A stretch of DNA of 14,907 nucleotides from an uncultured Pseudoclavibacter sp. (GTDB lineage: Bacteria; Actinomycetota; Actinomycetes; Actinomycetales; Microbacteriaceae). Of the stretch, positions 1-7,072 are shown piece by piece. Made by a program: the position numbers and the translations under genes. The stretch's first letter is position 1. Each line of letters starts with the position of its first letter. The notes under the pieces were generated by a model that was not told the origin of the DNA, made no database searches, and was given only the letters and a program-made list of their open reading frames with translations. Location: assembly GCA_946221025.1 (NCBI GenBank), contig CAMIMS010000045.1:1-14907 (forward strand). The letters run 5' to 3'.

Positions 1-49
1 GACCTCCGCCGTGACAGGGCGGCGCGCTAACCAACTGCGCCACAGGGCC
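1..49 (-). tRNA. tRNA-Asp (GTC), 3' end cut by the window edge
   Basis: Read on the minus strand, the piece starts GGCCCTGTGGCGCAG, continues with a D-arm containing GTTGGTTAGC, and has a 5-bp anticodon stem CCGCC/GGCGG around the loop CTGTCAC. The anticodon GTC is at 13-15, so it reads Asp codons. The variable loop, T-arm and acceptor 3' strand lie outside the window. It is 48 bases downstream of tRNA-Glu on the same strand and probably shares its transcript; a Glu-Asp pair is common in actinobacteria. Confidence 0.9.
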
Positions 50-97
50 ATATTGAATTGCGGTGGACACCTCTTGTTTTGCCTGCCCCATCTCGAG

Positions 98-170
98 TGA
101 CCCCAACGGGATTCGAACCCGTGCTACCGCCGTGAAAGGGCGGGGTCCTAGGCCGCTAGACGATGGGGCC
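98..170 (-). tRNA. tRNA-Glu (TTC)
   Basis: This is a complete 73-base cloverleaf on the minus strand. The acceptor GGCCCCA pairs with TGGGGTC (one G-U), with discriminator A. The anticodon stem CCGCC/GGCGG encloses the loop CTTTCAC, with anticodon TTC at 134-136. The T-arm contains GGTTCGAATCC. No CCA is encoded. It precedes tRNA-Asp on the same strand, and a convincing promoter lies just upstream (199-226). Confidence 0.95.
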
Positions 171-198
171 GAGCGGGCACGCAGGCGTCCGACGCACA

Positions 199-226
199 AG
201 CATAGGGGAGTCGTGCCAGATTGCAA
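199..226 (-). promoter_or_regulatory. Promoter of the tRNA-Glu/tRNA-Asp unit
   Basis: On the minus strand there is a -35 TTGCAA (221-226), a 16-base spacer and a -10 TATGCT (199-204). Transcription should start near 192, about 20 bases before the tRNA-Glu 5' end at 170. This is the best match to a housekeeping sigma-70 promoter in the window. Confidence 0.65.
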
Positions 227-544
227 AACCCCACCCTCGACCGGGCGACCAGGTGCGAATCCGGGGCCACACGCCGCCGAAATCGCGGCGAAACGCATCC
301 GCCCGCCGACACTTGGTGCGCAAGCACCCTAGGCAAGTTGTACCCAAGTTGTTATTGTTTCAGTTGTGATTTGTGTGACAAACGATGCACACTGTTGCCC
401 GTTTGGTCTCATGATCATGACGAATGCGTGGCCTCTCTCCTTCGGTGAGCGGCCAACGGCTTGGTGTCGGCAACGCCAACCGCTTCGCATTCGTGCGGAT
501 GCCCCCACATCCCTTCCCCCACGAATCCCGGCCGAGGAGTCCAT
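227..544 (+). promoter_or_regulatory. Upstream region and leader of the M23 peptidase gene
   Basis: I see no gene in this 318-base stretch. Bases 330-395 are clearly AT-richer than the surroundings. They hold three (C)AGTTGT copies, at 334-341, 345-352 and 361-367, and the palindrome TTTGT-GTG-ACAAA at 370-382. Further down are possible RNA stems: AGCGG 448-452 with CCGCT 480-484, nested around GGTGT 463-467 with ACGCC 473-477; and ATTCGTG 489-495 with CACGAAT 520-526. A Shine-Dalgarno GAGGAG (534-539) ends the leader. I could not assign a clear -35/-10 pair or match a known riboswitch. Confidence 0.4.
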
Positions 545-2398
545 ATGACAGCAGCCGAGTCGACGCAGGAGCAGGTCGGCGCACCAGGTGTGCCCAAGAA
601 CCGCGGCCGCGCCCGTCTGGGCGTGAGCGCGGTGGCCGTATTCGGTCTCGCGTGGGCCACCGGCACCGTCTGCCCGGCCTTCGCCGATGACAGTGGCGGT
701 ATCACCACGTGGGAAGACGTCGTCGCCGCTGAGCAAGACGTGCAGCAGCAGAAAAAGCTCATCGCCGAAATCAACGATCAAATCTCATCCCTGGATGCCG
801 ACGTGAAGTCAGCGACCGACCGCGCAAACGCTGCCGGCACCGAGTACGGGCAGGCGATGGAGGCACTCGGCGACAAGCAGGCCGAAGTGCGTCAGCTGCA
901 GAACCTGGCGCAGGCCGCACAGGCATCGGTTGATGAGTCGCGCGAGTACGCCGGCCAGATCGCCGCGGCAATGGCCACCCGCGGATCGGGCGACCCGGCG
1001 CTCAACATCTTTCTTCACCCCGAGAAGGCCGATTCGCTGCTGAACCAGCTCGGCACGCTCAGCCGCCTCTCGCACCAGACCGAAGGCATCTACACCGAAG
1101 CGGTTGAGCAGGAGCGCACCGCGACGCAGCTCGCCGAACAGGCATCCAGCGCGGTCGAAGAGCTGCGCGTTATTGAAGCCGAGGCAAAGACCAAGTACGA
1201 AGCTGCAGTGGGCGAACAGGTCGCCCTCCAGCAGCGTCAAACCGAGGTGCGTCAGCAGCAATCTGAGCTGCAGGCCATGCTCGCCCCGCTGCAGCAGCAG
1301 CGTTCGGTGACCCAGGCCGACTACGAGCAGGGTCAGGTCATTCTCAAGCAGCGCACCGAGCGTGAGCTTCAGGAACAGCGTCAGGCAGCCGTTCGTGCCC
1401 AAGAGCAGGCGTACGCCGAGGCGCAGGCGTCGGCGGAGGCGGCGGGGCTGCCCGCTCCCGAGGCACCGCCACTGCTGCAGGAGGAAAAGCCGGAGGAGTA
1501 CGCGAACGCTCCTGCCGGCGACGAGCCGGCGACCGATGCGACGACCGACGCAGGCGTGAACCCCACGACCGACGCAGACGCTGAGGGCGAAGCGGGTGCC
1601 GAGGGTGAATCAGCCGTCGAGACCGACGCGGGTTCAGAGACGGAAACCGACGCCGGTGCCGAGTCCGAATCGAGCACCCAGCCCGAATCGACCGGCCCGC
1701 AGGCCGGAGGCACCATCACCGGGCCAACGGCAGCGGCGACGCAAACTCCAGAACCGGGCGAGGGTGAATCCACCGAAGCGACCGAATCCACCGAATCCAC
1801 CGAATCCACCGAAGAGCAGCCGGTCGAATCACCCGAGAGCGGCGAAACCCCCGAATCGGTTCCGGCTGTCGAGGCGCAGCCCGAGAACCCGGTCGACCCC
1901 GACACGAACCTGCCGTCGGTCGAGCCCTACATCCCCGAACCCCCGCAGCCCCAGCCGCAGCCGGGCGGTGTGCTGCCGGGCTACTCGGCACCGATGGATG
2001 GGGCACTGCTGTCGGATGTGTACGGCCCGCGCTTGCACCCCATCTACAACGAGTGGCGAAACCACAACGGCATCGACCTGTACGTGCCGGGCGGAACCTG
2101 CGGTGCGCCCCTTCGCGCGGTCACCAACGGTGAGGTCGTGTATGCCGGATGGAACGGCGGATACGGCAACTTCGTCGCCATCGAATCGCACTCGGGAGAT
2201 GGCCGCGTGCACTACGCGCACATCATGCCCGGCGGCATCGTCGTCTGGTACGGCCAAACCGTGAGCGCGGGCGACATCATCGGATACGCCGGAACCACCG
2301 GTGACTCCACCGGATGCCACCTGCACTTCGAGGTCACCCAGTACGGATCGTTCGTCGACCCGCAGCCGTGGCTCGCCCGGTACGGCATCCACTACTAG
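545..2398 (+). CDS. Secreted coiled-coil M23 family metallopeptidase
   Basis: A 617-residue exported protein predicted to cut peptidoglycan cross-links. ATG 545 is chosen because GAGGAG (534-539) sits 5 bases before it; an in-frame GTG at 461 has no such site. A signal peptide follows (basic 18-24, hydrophobic 25-42, likely cleavage after Ala-Phe-Ala 47). Residues about 55-300 are Gln/Glu/Ala-rich coiled coil, about 305-480 a Thr/Ser/Glu/Pro-rich spacer, and about 485-617 the LytM-type peptidase domain. Zinc ligands are His507 and Asp511 (HNGID) and His594 (HLH); His559 (YAHI) and His592 are the likely catalytic pair. Cys519 and Cys591 could form a disulfide. The domain order resembles EnvC and other hydrolases or activators in cell division. 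All catalytic residues are present, so it should be an active enzyme. It is monocistronic and ends at a strong hairpin shared with convergent ppa. Confidence 0.92.
   Translation: MTAAESTQEQVGAPGVPKNRGRARLGVSAVAVFGLAWATGTVCPAFADDSGGITTWEDVVAAEQDVQQQKKLIAEINDQISSLDADVKSATDRANAAGTEYGQAMEALGDKQAEVRQLQNLAQAAQASVDESREYAGQIAAAMATRGSGDPALNIFLHPEKADSLLNQLGTLSRLSHQTEGIYTEAVEQERTATQLAEQASSAVEELRVIEAEAKTKYEAAVGEQVALQQRQTEVRQQQSELQAMLAPLQQQRSVTQADYEQGQVILKQRTERELQEQRQAAVRAQEQAYAEAQASAEAAGLPAPEAPPLLQEEKPEEYANAPAGDEPATDATTDAGVNPTTDADAEGEAGAEGESAVETDAGSETETDAGAESESSTQPESTGPQAGGTITGPTAAATQTPEPGEGESTEATESTESTESTEEQPVESPESGETPESVPAVEAQPENPVDPDTNLPSVEPYIPEPPQPQPQPGGVLPGYSAPMDGALLSDVYGPRLHPIYNEWRNHNGIDLYVPGGTCGAPLRAVTNGEVVYAGWNGGYGNFVAIESHSGDGRVHYAHIMPGGIVVWYGQTVSAGDIIGYAGTTGDSTGCHLHFEVTQYGSFVDPQPWLARYGIHY
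1781..1813 (+). repeat. 9-bp tandem repeat in the M23 gene spacer
   Basis: Three perfect copies of ACCGAATCC plus a partial fourth (ACCGAA) encode Thr-Glu-Ser units in the spacer between coiled coil and peptidase domain. Such in-frame repeats can change copy number and so alter linker length. Confidence 0.85.
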
Positions 2399-2406
2399 TC
2401 GGTCGA

Positions 2407-2453
2407 AACGAGAAACCGCCCCGAGCCGTGAACGCTCGGGGCGGTTTCTCGTT
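2407..2453. terminator. Bidirectional terminator hairpin
   Basis: Arms 2407-2426 and 2434-2453 are perfectly complementary over 20 bp around a 7-base loop, with a GC-rich core (CCGCCCCGAGC). It lies 9 bases after the M23 stop and 75 bases beyond the ppa stop on the other strand. It can end both convergent transcripts. There is no long T-run, which is common in high-GC actinobacteria. Confidence 0.85.
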
Positions 2454-2528
2454 GGCGGTTTTCGTTCGGTGCCGCGCTGGTCAAACGGATGCGTTCAGGC
2501 GCTCACCGACGCACCGCCGCTTCGGCCA

Positions 2529-3017
2529 CTAGTGCGAGGGCTTGAACGCGGCCAGCGCACGGTCGATGATCTCCTCGGCCTCGGCGGCGTTGCCAAACGC
2601 ATCCACCTTGACCCACTTGTTCGGCTCGAGGTCCTTGTAGTGCTCGAAGAAGTGCTTGAGCTGGTCGCGGGTTGACTGGTCGACATCCTCGATGTCCTGA
2701 ATGTGCTGCCAGCGCGGGTCCTTGTGCTGCACGCAGAGAACCTTGTCGTCGCCGCCGGCCTCATCCGACATCTTCAGCACGCCAACGGGGCGAACCTTCA
2801 GGCCAACGCCCGGGAACACCGGCTCCTCGAGCAGCACGAGCGCGTCCAGCGGGTCGCCGTCATCGGCGAGCGAGTTCTCGAAGAACCCGTAGTCGACCGG
2901 GTAAACAAACGGCGTGAACAGTACGCGGTCGAGGTAGACGCGGCCGGTCTCGTGGTCAACCTCGTACTTATTGCGGCTGCCCTTGGGGATTTCAATAACG
3001 ACGTCGTAGGTGCCCAT
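2529..3017 (-). CDS. ppa: Inorganic pyrophosphatase (soluble family I)
   Basis: A 162-residue cytoplasmic enzyme that hydrolyses pyrophosphate to two phosphates, pulling biosynthetic reactions forward. The family signature D-G-D-P-L-D is at residues 53-58. Other family features are E-I-P-K-G-S-R-N-K-Y-E near the N-terminus (9-19), F-x-P-V-D-Y-G (37-44) and acidic metal-binding residues around Asp85-Asp91. The length is typical. ATG 3017 is chosen because AGGAG (3024-3028 on this strand) lies 6 bases upstream; the frame stays open upstream to 3128, but that extension is unlike the family. A TAGCCT hexamer at 3062-3067 could be a -10 element, with no clear -35. It is convergent with the M23 gene and divergent from the repeat-protein gene. 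Confidence 0.97.
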   Translation of the reverse strand: MGTYDVVIEIPKGSRNKYEVDHETGRVYLDRVLFTPFVYPVDYGFFENSLADDGDPLDALVLLEEPVFPGVGLKVRPVGVLKMSDEAGGDDKVLCVQHKDPRWQHIQDIEDVDQSTRDQLKHFFEHYKDLEPNKWVKVDAFGNAAEAEEIIDRALAAFKPSH

Positions 3018-3305
3018 TCGGCGCTCCTGATTCGCGAATTGTGACGAATGTGAACGCGATAAGGCTAGTTGTCGGCGCTGCGCGTTCGCGCATCGAGGCC
3101 TGCCTGGTGGATGCAGACAAGCGGCCAACCCGTTCGCCGACCGGTAGGGACTCGCAGAACCGCCCCTCGTGGACGTTGCCGGTTCAAGGTCGCGAACCCC
3201 GTGACATTCGCATGCTCCGTTCGGGATGGTGTGACACGGTTAGTGAAAGCCGAACAGTCTGGTTTCGGCGCTGCATCACCCAATCGGATGGGAGAGGAAT
3301 CCGTC

Positions 3306-4853
3306 ATGGCGGAGAACGCACGCACAACCAACTCGATCACGGAGAGCCTGCTCTCGCGGCTCTCGCCCGAAGCTCGCACGGCCGTTGCGAACATCGCCGA
3401 CTACGTTGACGAGGCTCTCGAGAAGGCCCCCGATCTCGCTGAGTCGATTGAGAACATCGTTCCGAAGGTGGTTGACGCCATCGAAGACCGCGCCCCGAAC
3501 GCTGCCGCGCTCGCCGAGCGCGCGGCCGATGCGGTGAAGGTGGTCGCCGAAAGCGCGGTGCCCGTTGCCGCAGACGCGCTTGACCGGGTTCGCGAGGTCG
3601 CGCAGGACCTCGCTGAAGCCGCCGAGGACACCGCCGACGACGCGCGTGACCGTGCCGAAGACGCGGCCGACGATGTGAAGGACCGTGCCGAAGACGCGGC
3701 CGACGATGTGAAGGACCGCGCGAAGGATGCCCGTAAGGGTGCGCGTTCGCTGTTTGGTCGGGCGAAGGACACGGCCGAGGACGTTGCCGACGACGCCGAA
3801 GACCTCGCCGAGGACGCCAAGAAGCGCGGCAAGCGCGCAGCGGCCAAGGGTAAGGACCGCGCCGAGGATGCGCTCGAGAACGCCGACGACATCGTCGACG
3901 AGTTCAGCGACCGTGCGCGCGAGGCCGCCAAGCAGGCTAAGAAGACCGCGAAGAAGGGCGGCAAGGAACTCGAGAAGACCGCCAACACGCTCTCCTCGAA
4001 GGGTCGCAAGAAGCTCGAGAAGCTCGCGGATGAGTTCGACATTGACCTCGACGACATCGACTTCGACGACATCGACCTCGATGACCTGAAGAAGCAGCTG
4101 AGCAAGAAGCTCGACTCGCTCGACATCGAGGGCTTCGACATCAAGGACGCCGCGAAGAAGGCCGCGCCGCTCGCCGCGATCGCGCCCGCCGCATCCGCCG
4201 GGTTCAACCCCTTCACGCTGCCGTTCAAGATCGTGGCCGGCATCGTCACGCTGCCGTTCAAGATCGCCCTCGGCATTGCGAAGGCGCCGTTCAAGATCGT
4301 CGGCGCATTCACCCGCTTCACGTTCAACGTGCTCACGCTGCCGCTGAAGATCGGCGGCGCGCTGCTGAAGCTGCCGTTCAAGCTGGTGACGCTGCCGTTC
4401 AAGCTGCTCGCCCTCCCGTTCAAGATCCTCACGCTCCCGATGAAGCTCGGGAAGCTGCCGCTGAAGGTGGCGAAGGCCGCGATTCCCTTCGCCGGTGGTG
4501 GCGTGATGAAGGCCGTGAAGCTTCCGTTCATGGCGGGCGTGTGGGCGAACCGCCTGGGCCTGGTCGGTGGCGGGAAGGCGGGCATCGCCGCGTCCGCCGC
4601 GAAGGACCTTGTTCCCGCGCTCGGTAAGGACCTCATCCCCGGTCTTGAGAAGGCCGTGAAGCCGAAGAAGAAGCCGTTCATCACTCCGATGAAGGTTGCC
4701 CGCGCCGCCGCCTTCGCCGCGACGGTCGTGAGCATCGCGAAGCACGACCCGCGCGACACGAACGGATCGAAGCTGTTCTGGTACGCAGTCTCGCCGCTGG
4801 GCCTGGTCGGCCCCGCCGCGTGGTTCCTCGGCGGACGCAAGCTCGGCTCGTAA
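3306..4853 (+). CDS. Helical repeat protein with LPFK repeats and a PLDc_N-like C-terminus (unknown function)
   Basis: A 515-residue protein I cannot assign to a named family as a whole. ATG 3306 follows AGAGGA (3293-3298) by 7 bases; ATG 3288 and the longer frame from 3069 are less likely. There is no signal peptide. Residues about 60-230 are Ala/Asp/Lys/Arg-rich with 11-residue units such as DRAEDAADDVK, as in LEA-like or apolipoprotein-like amphipathic helices. Residues 244-261 are an acidic tract of Asp-Ile/Leu-Asp pentads. Residues 305-390 contain nine Leu/Ala-Pro-Phe/Leu/Met-Lys units spaced 11 or 7 residues apart, strongly hydrophobic between lysines. The last about 40 residues (AKHDPRD, KLFWYAVSP, LGLVGPAAWFLGGRK) resemble the PLDc_N membrane motif. 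Inference: a membrane-surface or membrane-embedded structural protein. The gene lies between ppa and tilS, 37 bases ahead of tilS. Confidence 0.85.
   Translation: MAENARTTNSITESLLSRLSPEARTAVANIADYVDEALEKAPDLAESIENIVPKVVDAIEDRAPNAAALAERAADAVKVVAESAVPVAADALDRVREVAQDLAEAAEDTADDARDRAEDAADDVKDRAEDAADDVKDRAKDARKGARSLFGRAKDTAEDVADDAEDLAEDAKKRGKRAAAKGKDRAEDALENADDIVDEFSDRAREAAKQAKKTAKKGGKELEKTANTLSSKGRKKLEKLADEFDIDLDDIDFDDIDLDDLKKQLSKKLDSLDIEGFDIKDAAKKAAPLAAIAPAASAGFNPFTLPFKIVAGIVTLPFKIALGIAKAPFKIVGAFTRFTFNVLTLPLKIGGALLKLPFKLVTLPFKLLALPFKILTLPMKLGKLPLKVAKAAIPFAGGGVMKAVKLPFMAGVWANRLGLVGGGKAGIAASAAKDLVPALGKDLIPGLEKAVKPKKKPFITPMKVARAAAFAATVVSIAKHDPRDTNGSKLFWYAVSPLGLVGPAAWFLGGRKLGS
3648..3713 (+). repeat. 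33-bp perfect tandem duplication
   Basis: Units 3648-3680 and 3681-3713 are identical. Each encodes the 11-residue helical unit DRAEDAADDVK; a third, diverged unit follows at 3714. Eleven residues is three turns of a helix, so duplication keeps the helical face in register. Confidence 0.9.
4218..4475 (+). repeat. Coding repeat array of Leu-Pro-Phe-Lys units
   Basis: The repeat core is CTGCCGTTCAAG and variants. The Pro residues of the units are 306, 317, 328, 346, 357, 364, 371, 378 and 385, with a degenerate unit (TFN) near 339. Gaps are therefore 11 or 7 residues. Third-position variation (CTC/CTG, CCG kept) suggests older divergence than the 33-bp duplication upstream. Confidence 0.85.
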
Positions 4854-4878
4854 CCGAACCTCGTTGGCTCGCCGTCTG

Positions 4879-4884
4879 TAGGCT
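4879..4884 (+). promoter_or_regulatory. Candidate -10 box for a leaderless tilS transcript
   Basis: TAGGCT lies exactly 6 bases before the GTG start at 4891, and there is no Shine-Dalgarno sequence. This spacing would place the transcription start on the GTG itself, as in many leaderless actinobacterial genes. No good -35 is visible. Confidence 0.45.
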
Positions 4885-4890
4885 TGCCAC

Positions 4891-6126
4891 GTGCCTGATC
4901 GCCCTCGTCTCACCCCGCCGGTCGCGGATATCCGCCGCGCCGTGCGCCTGGCCCTCTCCGGCCGGGTGAGCGAGGGCGATCTCGTTGTTGTCGCCCTCAG
5001 CGGCGGGCCCGACTCGCTTGCACTCGCGGCGGGCACCGCGTTCGAGGCGCCTCGCGCGGGTCTGCGTGCGGGAGCCGTGATCGTTGACCACGGGCTGCAG
5101 GAGGGCTCGGCCGAAGCTGCCGAACGCGCCGCCGAACAAGCCCGGGCGCTCGGGCTCGACCCGGTCGTCGTCGTGCGAGCGAATGTGGCCGAACGTGGGG
5201 ATGGGCCGGAGGCGGCCGCGCGCGCCGCACGCTACGAAGCGCTCGAAGCGGCCCGTAACGAGCTCGGCGCATCCGTTGTGCTCCTTGGCCACACGCTCGA
5301 CGATCAGGCGGAAACCGTGCTGCTCGGCCTTGCCCGTGGATCCGGCGCGACGAGCCTGCACGGCATGGCCGTCGCATCCGGAAGCCTCGTGCGTCCGCTG
5401 CTTGGCATCAGGCGCGAAGCGACACTGCAGGCCTGTCACGACCAGGGCCTGCAGCCGTGGCACGACCCCCACAATGAAGACCCGCGCTTCAAGCGCGTGC
5501 GCGCACGCCGGAACGTGCTTCCGGTGATGGAGCAAGAGCTCGGCCCCGGCATCGCCGAGGCGCTCGCCCGCACCGCGACGTCACTGCGAGAAGACGCCGA
5601 AACCCTCGATGTGCTCGCGAGCGAATGGGCGCGCGAGATCGTGAGTGAGGATGCCGACGGGCGCGTGTCGATCGACGTCGGTGGGCTTGTCGCTCAGCCC
5701 CCCGCGCTTCGCCAGCGCATTTGCCGTCAGGTCGCCGAACAGGGTTTCGGGGTCTCGCTCTCCAGGCGGCACACGATGGCCGTTGCGGCCCTCGCCACCG
5801 AGTGGCGCGGACAGGGCGCCGTGAACCTTCCCGGGATTCGGGTTGAGCGTGAGCGCGGCCGCATCATGTTCGCCGCCGCCTCACCCGATGATTCGGCGAA
5901 CCCGGAATTGTCGGCAGACTCACCGGCCGATGCCGTTGCGACATCCACCGACGAGCGCGTCACCGACACCGCGCGCGCGACCGGTGGTGCGGTGCAGCTG
6001 CCCTCGTCCGGCGATATTCCGCGCACGAGCCGCCAGTTCACCGACCCCGACTTCGGTGCGGGCCTGGATGCGATCGAACGGATCGAAGAATCCGGCCAGG
6101 CGCATCCCGGCGACACCGCGCAATAG
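4891..6126 (+). CDS. tilS: tRNA(Ile)-lysidine synthase
   Basis: A 411-residue PP-loop ATPase that attaches lysine to C34 of the CAU-anticodon tRNA-Ile so that it reads AUA. The PP-loop SGGPDS is at 37-42. The family motif GHTxDDQAETVL is present as GHTLDDQAETVL (133-144), and a substrate-binding stretch with DPRFKRVRARRNVLP lies near 195-210. A TilS central region follows to about residue 330. The remaining about 80 residues are low-complexity and acidic (Ser/Thr/Asp/Ala) and look like a lineage-specific tail rather than the bacterial C-terminal domain. The start is GTG 4891, with a TAGGCT box 6 bases before it, suggesting leaderless expression. It is followed by hpt after 39 bases, the conserved tilS-hpt pair. 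Confidence 0.95.
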   Translation: MPDRPRLTPPVADIRRAVRLALSGRVSEGDLVVVALSGGPDSLALAAGTAFEAPRAGLRAGAVIVDHGLQEGSAEAAERAAEQARALGLDPVVVVRANVAERGDGPEAAARAARYEALEAARNELGASVVLLGHTLDDQAETVLLGLARGSGATSLHGMAVASGSLVRPLLGIRREATLQACHDQGLQPWHDPHNEDPRFKRVRARRNVLPVMEQELGPGIAEALARTATSLREDAETLDVLASEWAREIVSEDADGRVSIDVGGLVAQPPALRQRICRQVAEQGFGVSLSRRHTMAVAALATEWRGQGAVNLPGIRVERERGRIMFAAASPDDSANPELSADSPADAVATSTDERVTDTARATGGAVQLPSSGDIPRTSRQFTDPDFGAGLDAIERIEESGQAHPGDTAQ

Positions 6127-6165
6127 GCCCGCTCCCACAACCCGCCGCCAATAAAGGAGACCCCG

Positions 6166-6801
6166 ATGCGACCCGACGACTGCCGTGATGACGTGCACGA
6201 CATCCTGTACTCCGAAGCGCAGATTCGGGAACGACTCGCGGAGGTCGCCCGCCAGATTGAGGCCGACTACGCGGGGCGCGAGCCGCTTCTCGTGGGTGTG
6301 CTGAAGGGCGCGGTGATGGTCGTCTCCGACCTCGCGCGCGAGCTCCGCATCCCCATCAAGATGGACTGGATGGCGGTGTCCTCCTACGGCTCGGGCACGA
6401 AATCATCCGGCGTGGTGCGCATCGTCAAAGACCTCGACACCGATATTTCGGGCCGGGATGTGCTCATCGTTGAGGACATCATCGACTCGGGGCTGACCCT
6501 GTCGTGGCTGAAAGCGAACCTCGAGTCGCGCGGGCCGGCGTCAGTTGAGATCTGCACGCTCATGCGAAAGCCCGCACGCGCGAAGGTCGATATTCCCGTG
6601 CGGTACATCGGGTTCGATGATGTTCCGGATGAGTTCGTAGTCGGCTACGGGCTCGATTACGACGAGCGCTACCGGCACCTGCGCGATGTGATCATCTTGA
6701 AGCCGCACGTGTTCGGGGCCGAGCCGGTCGAGCCGAACCGCGATGTGCTCGAAGAGGGTTCCGGCCCGTCGGAGTCCCCGCAGACCCGCCGCGAAGCGTA
6801 G
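6166..6801 (+). CDS. hpt: Hypoxanthine phosphoribosyltransferase
   Basis: A 211-residue purine-salvage enzyme that uses PRPP to convert hypoxanthine or guanine to IMP or GMP. The PRPP-binding motif VLIVEDIIDSGLT is at 99-111. The N-terminal LVGVLKGAVMVVSDLAREL and the YGSGTKSSG flexible loop are also typical, as is the C-terminal DEFVVGYGLDYDERYRHL. ATG 6166 follows AAGGAG (6154-6159) by 6 bases. About 28 residues after the usual end (VIILKPHVFG) form a polar tail, ending at the exact point where the accessory insertion begins, so the tail could be native or altered. Confidence 0.97.
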   Translation: MRPDDCRDDVHDILYSEAQIRERLAEVARQIEADYAGREPLLVGVLKGAVMVVSDLARELRIPIKMDWMAVSSYGSGTKSSGVVRIVKDLDTDISGRDVLIVEDIIDSGLTLSWLKANLESRGPASVEICTLMRKPARAKVDIPVRYIGFDDVPDEFVVGYGLDYDERYRHLRDVIILKPHVFGAEPVEPNRDVLEEGSGPSESPQTRREA

Positions 6802-6802
6802 A

Positions 6803-7072
6803 CGCGCCGTCCTCACTGACGAGGACGGCCACCGCACGCGCTCAGACGCGTACGGCAATGTCACATACGGCATGATGCTCGCGCACCTCGGCGTCGACGT
6901 GGAAACCGCGCTGCGGGCGGCCAATGCCGGCGGCTCCGACGTCGGCCGAGGCGGCGACCCCCTCGACGACGCCGCCGTCCTCAAGGGCTACGAGATCTAT
7001 GCGGAGTACCCTGGCGGCATGTCGAAGGAGCAGTTCCAGCAGGAGATGGATGATGCCAACCTCGGCGGCTAG
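6803..7072 (+). pseudogene. Headless ORF fragment after hpt, unknown product
   Basis: An open frame runs from immediately after the hpt stop to TAG 7070-7072 with protein-like composition: VLTDEDGHRTRSDAYGNV near the start and MSKEQFQQEMDDANLGG at the end. No ATG, GTG or TTG lies near the beginning; the first plausible start is ATG 6872, which would give 66 residues and has no clear ribosome-binding site. I read it as the 3' part of a gene whose 5' part was lost at the junction near 6802-6812. The alternative is an intact 66-residue gene from 6872. It overlaps the lipoprotein start by 20 bases, which suggests the two were an operon. No family recognised. Confidence 0.45.

Noticed and set aside
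400..544. c-di-AMP (ydaO-type) riboswitch before the cell-wall hydrolase gene
   Set aside because: Expected from the gene class, but the conserved core sequences of that riboswitch are not visible.
1781..1813. Short tandem repeats as part of a CRISPR-like array
   Set aside because: Units are 9 bp without spacers and in frame within the M23 gene; they are coding repeats.
3069..3305. N-terminal extension of the repeat protein back to 3069
   Set aside because: The extension is Arg-rich and non-repetitive, and ATG 3306 has a proper ribosome-binding site 7 bases upstream.
3276..5036. Very long minus-strand open frames (586 and 479 codons) opposite the LPFK repeat gene
   Set aside because: They are products of the biased, repetitive codon use of the plus-strand gene; translations are Arg/Leu- or Ser/Ala-rich without domains, and the plus frame has a good ribosome-binding site and meaningful repeats.
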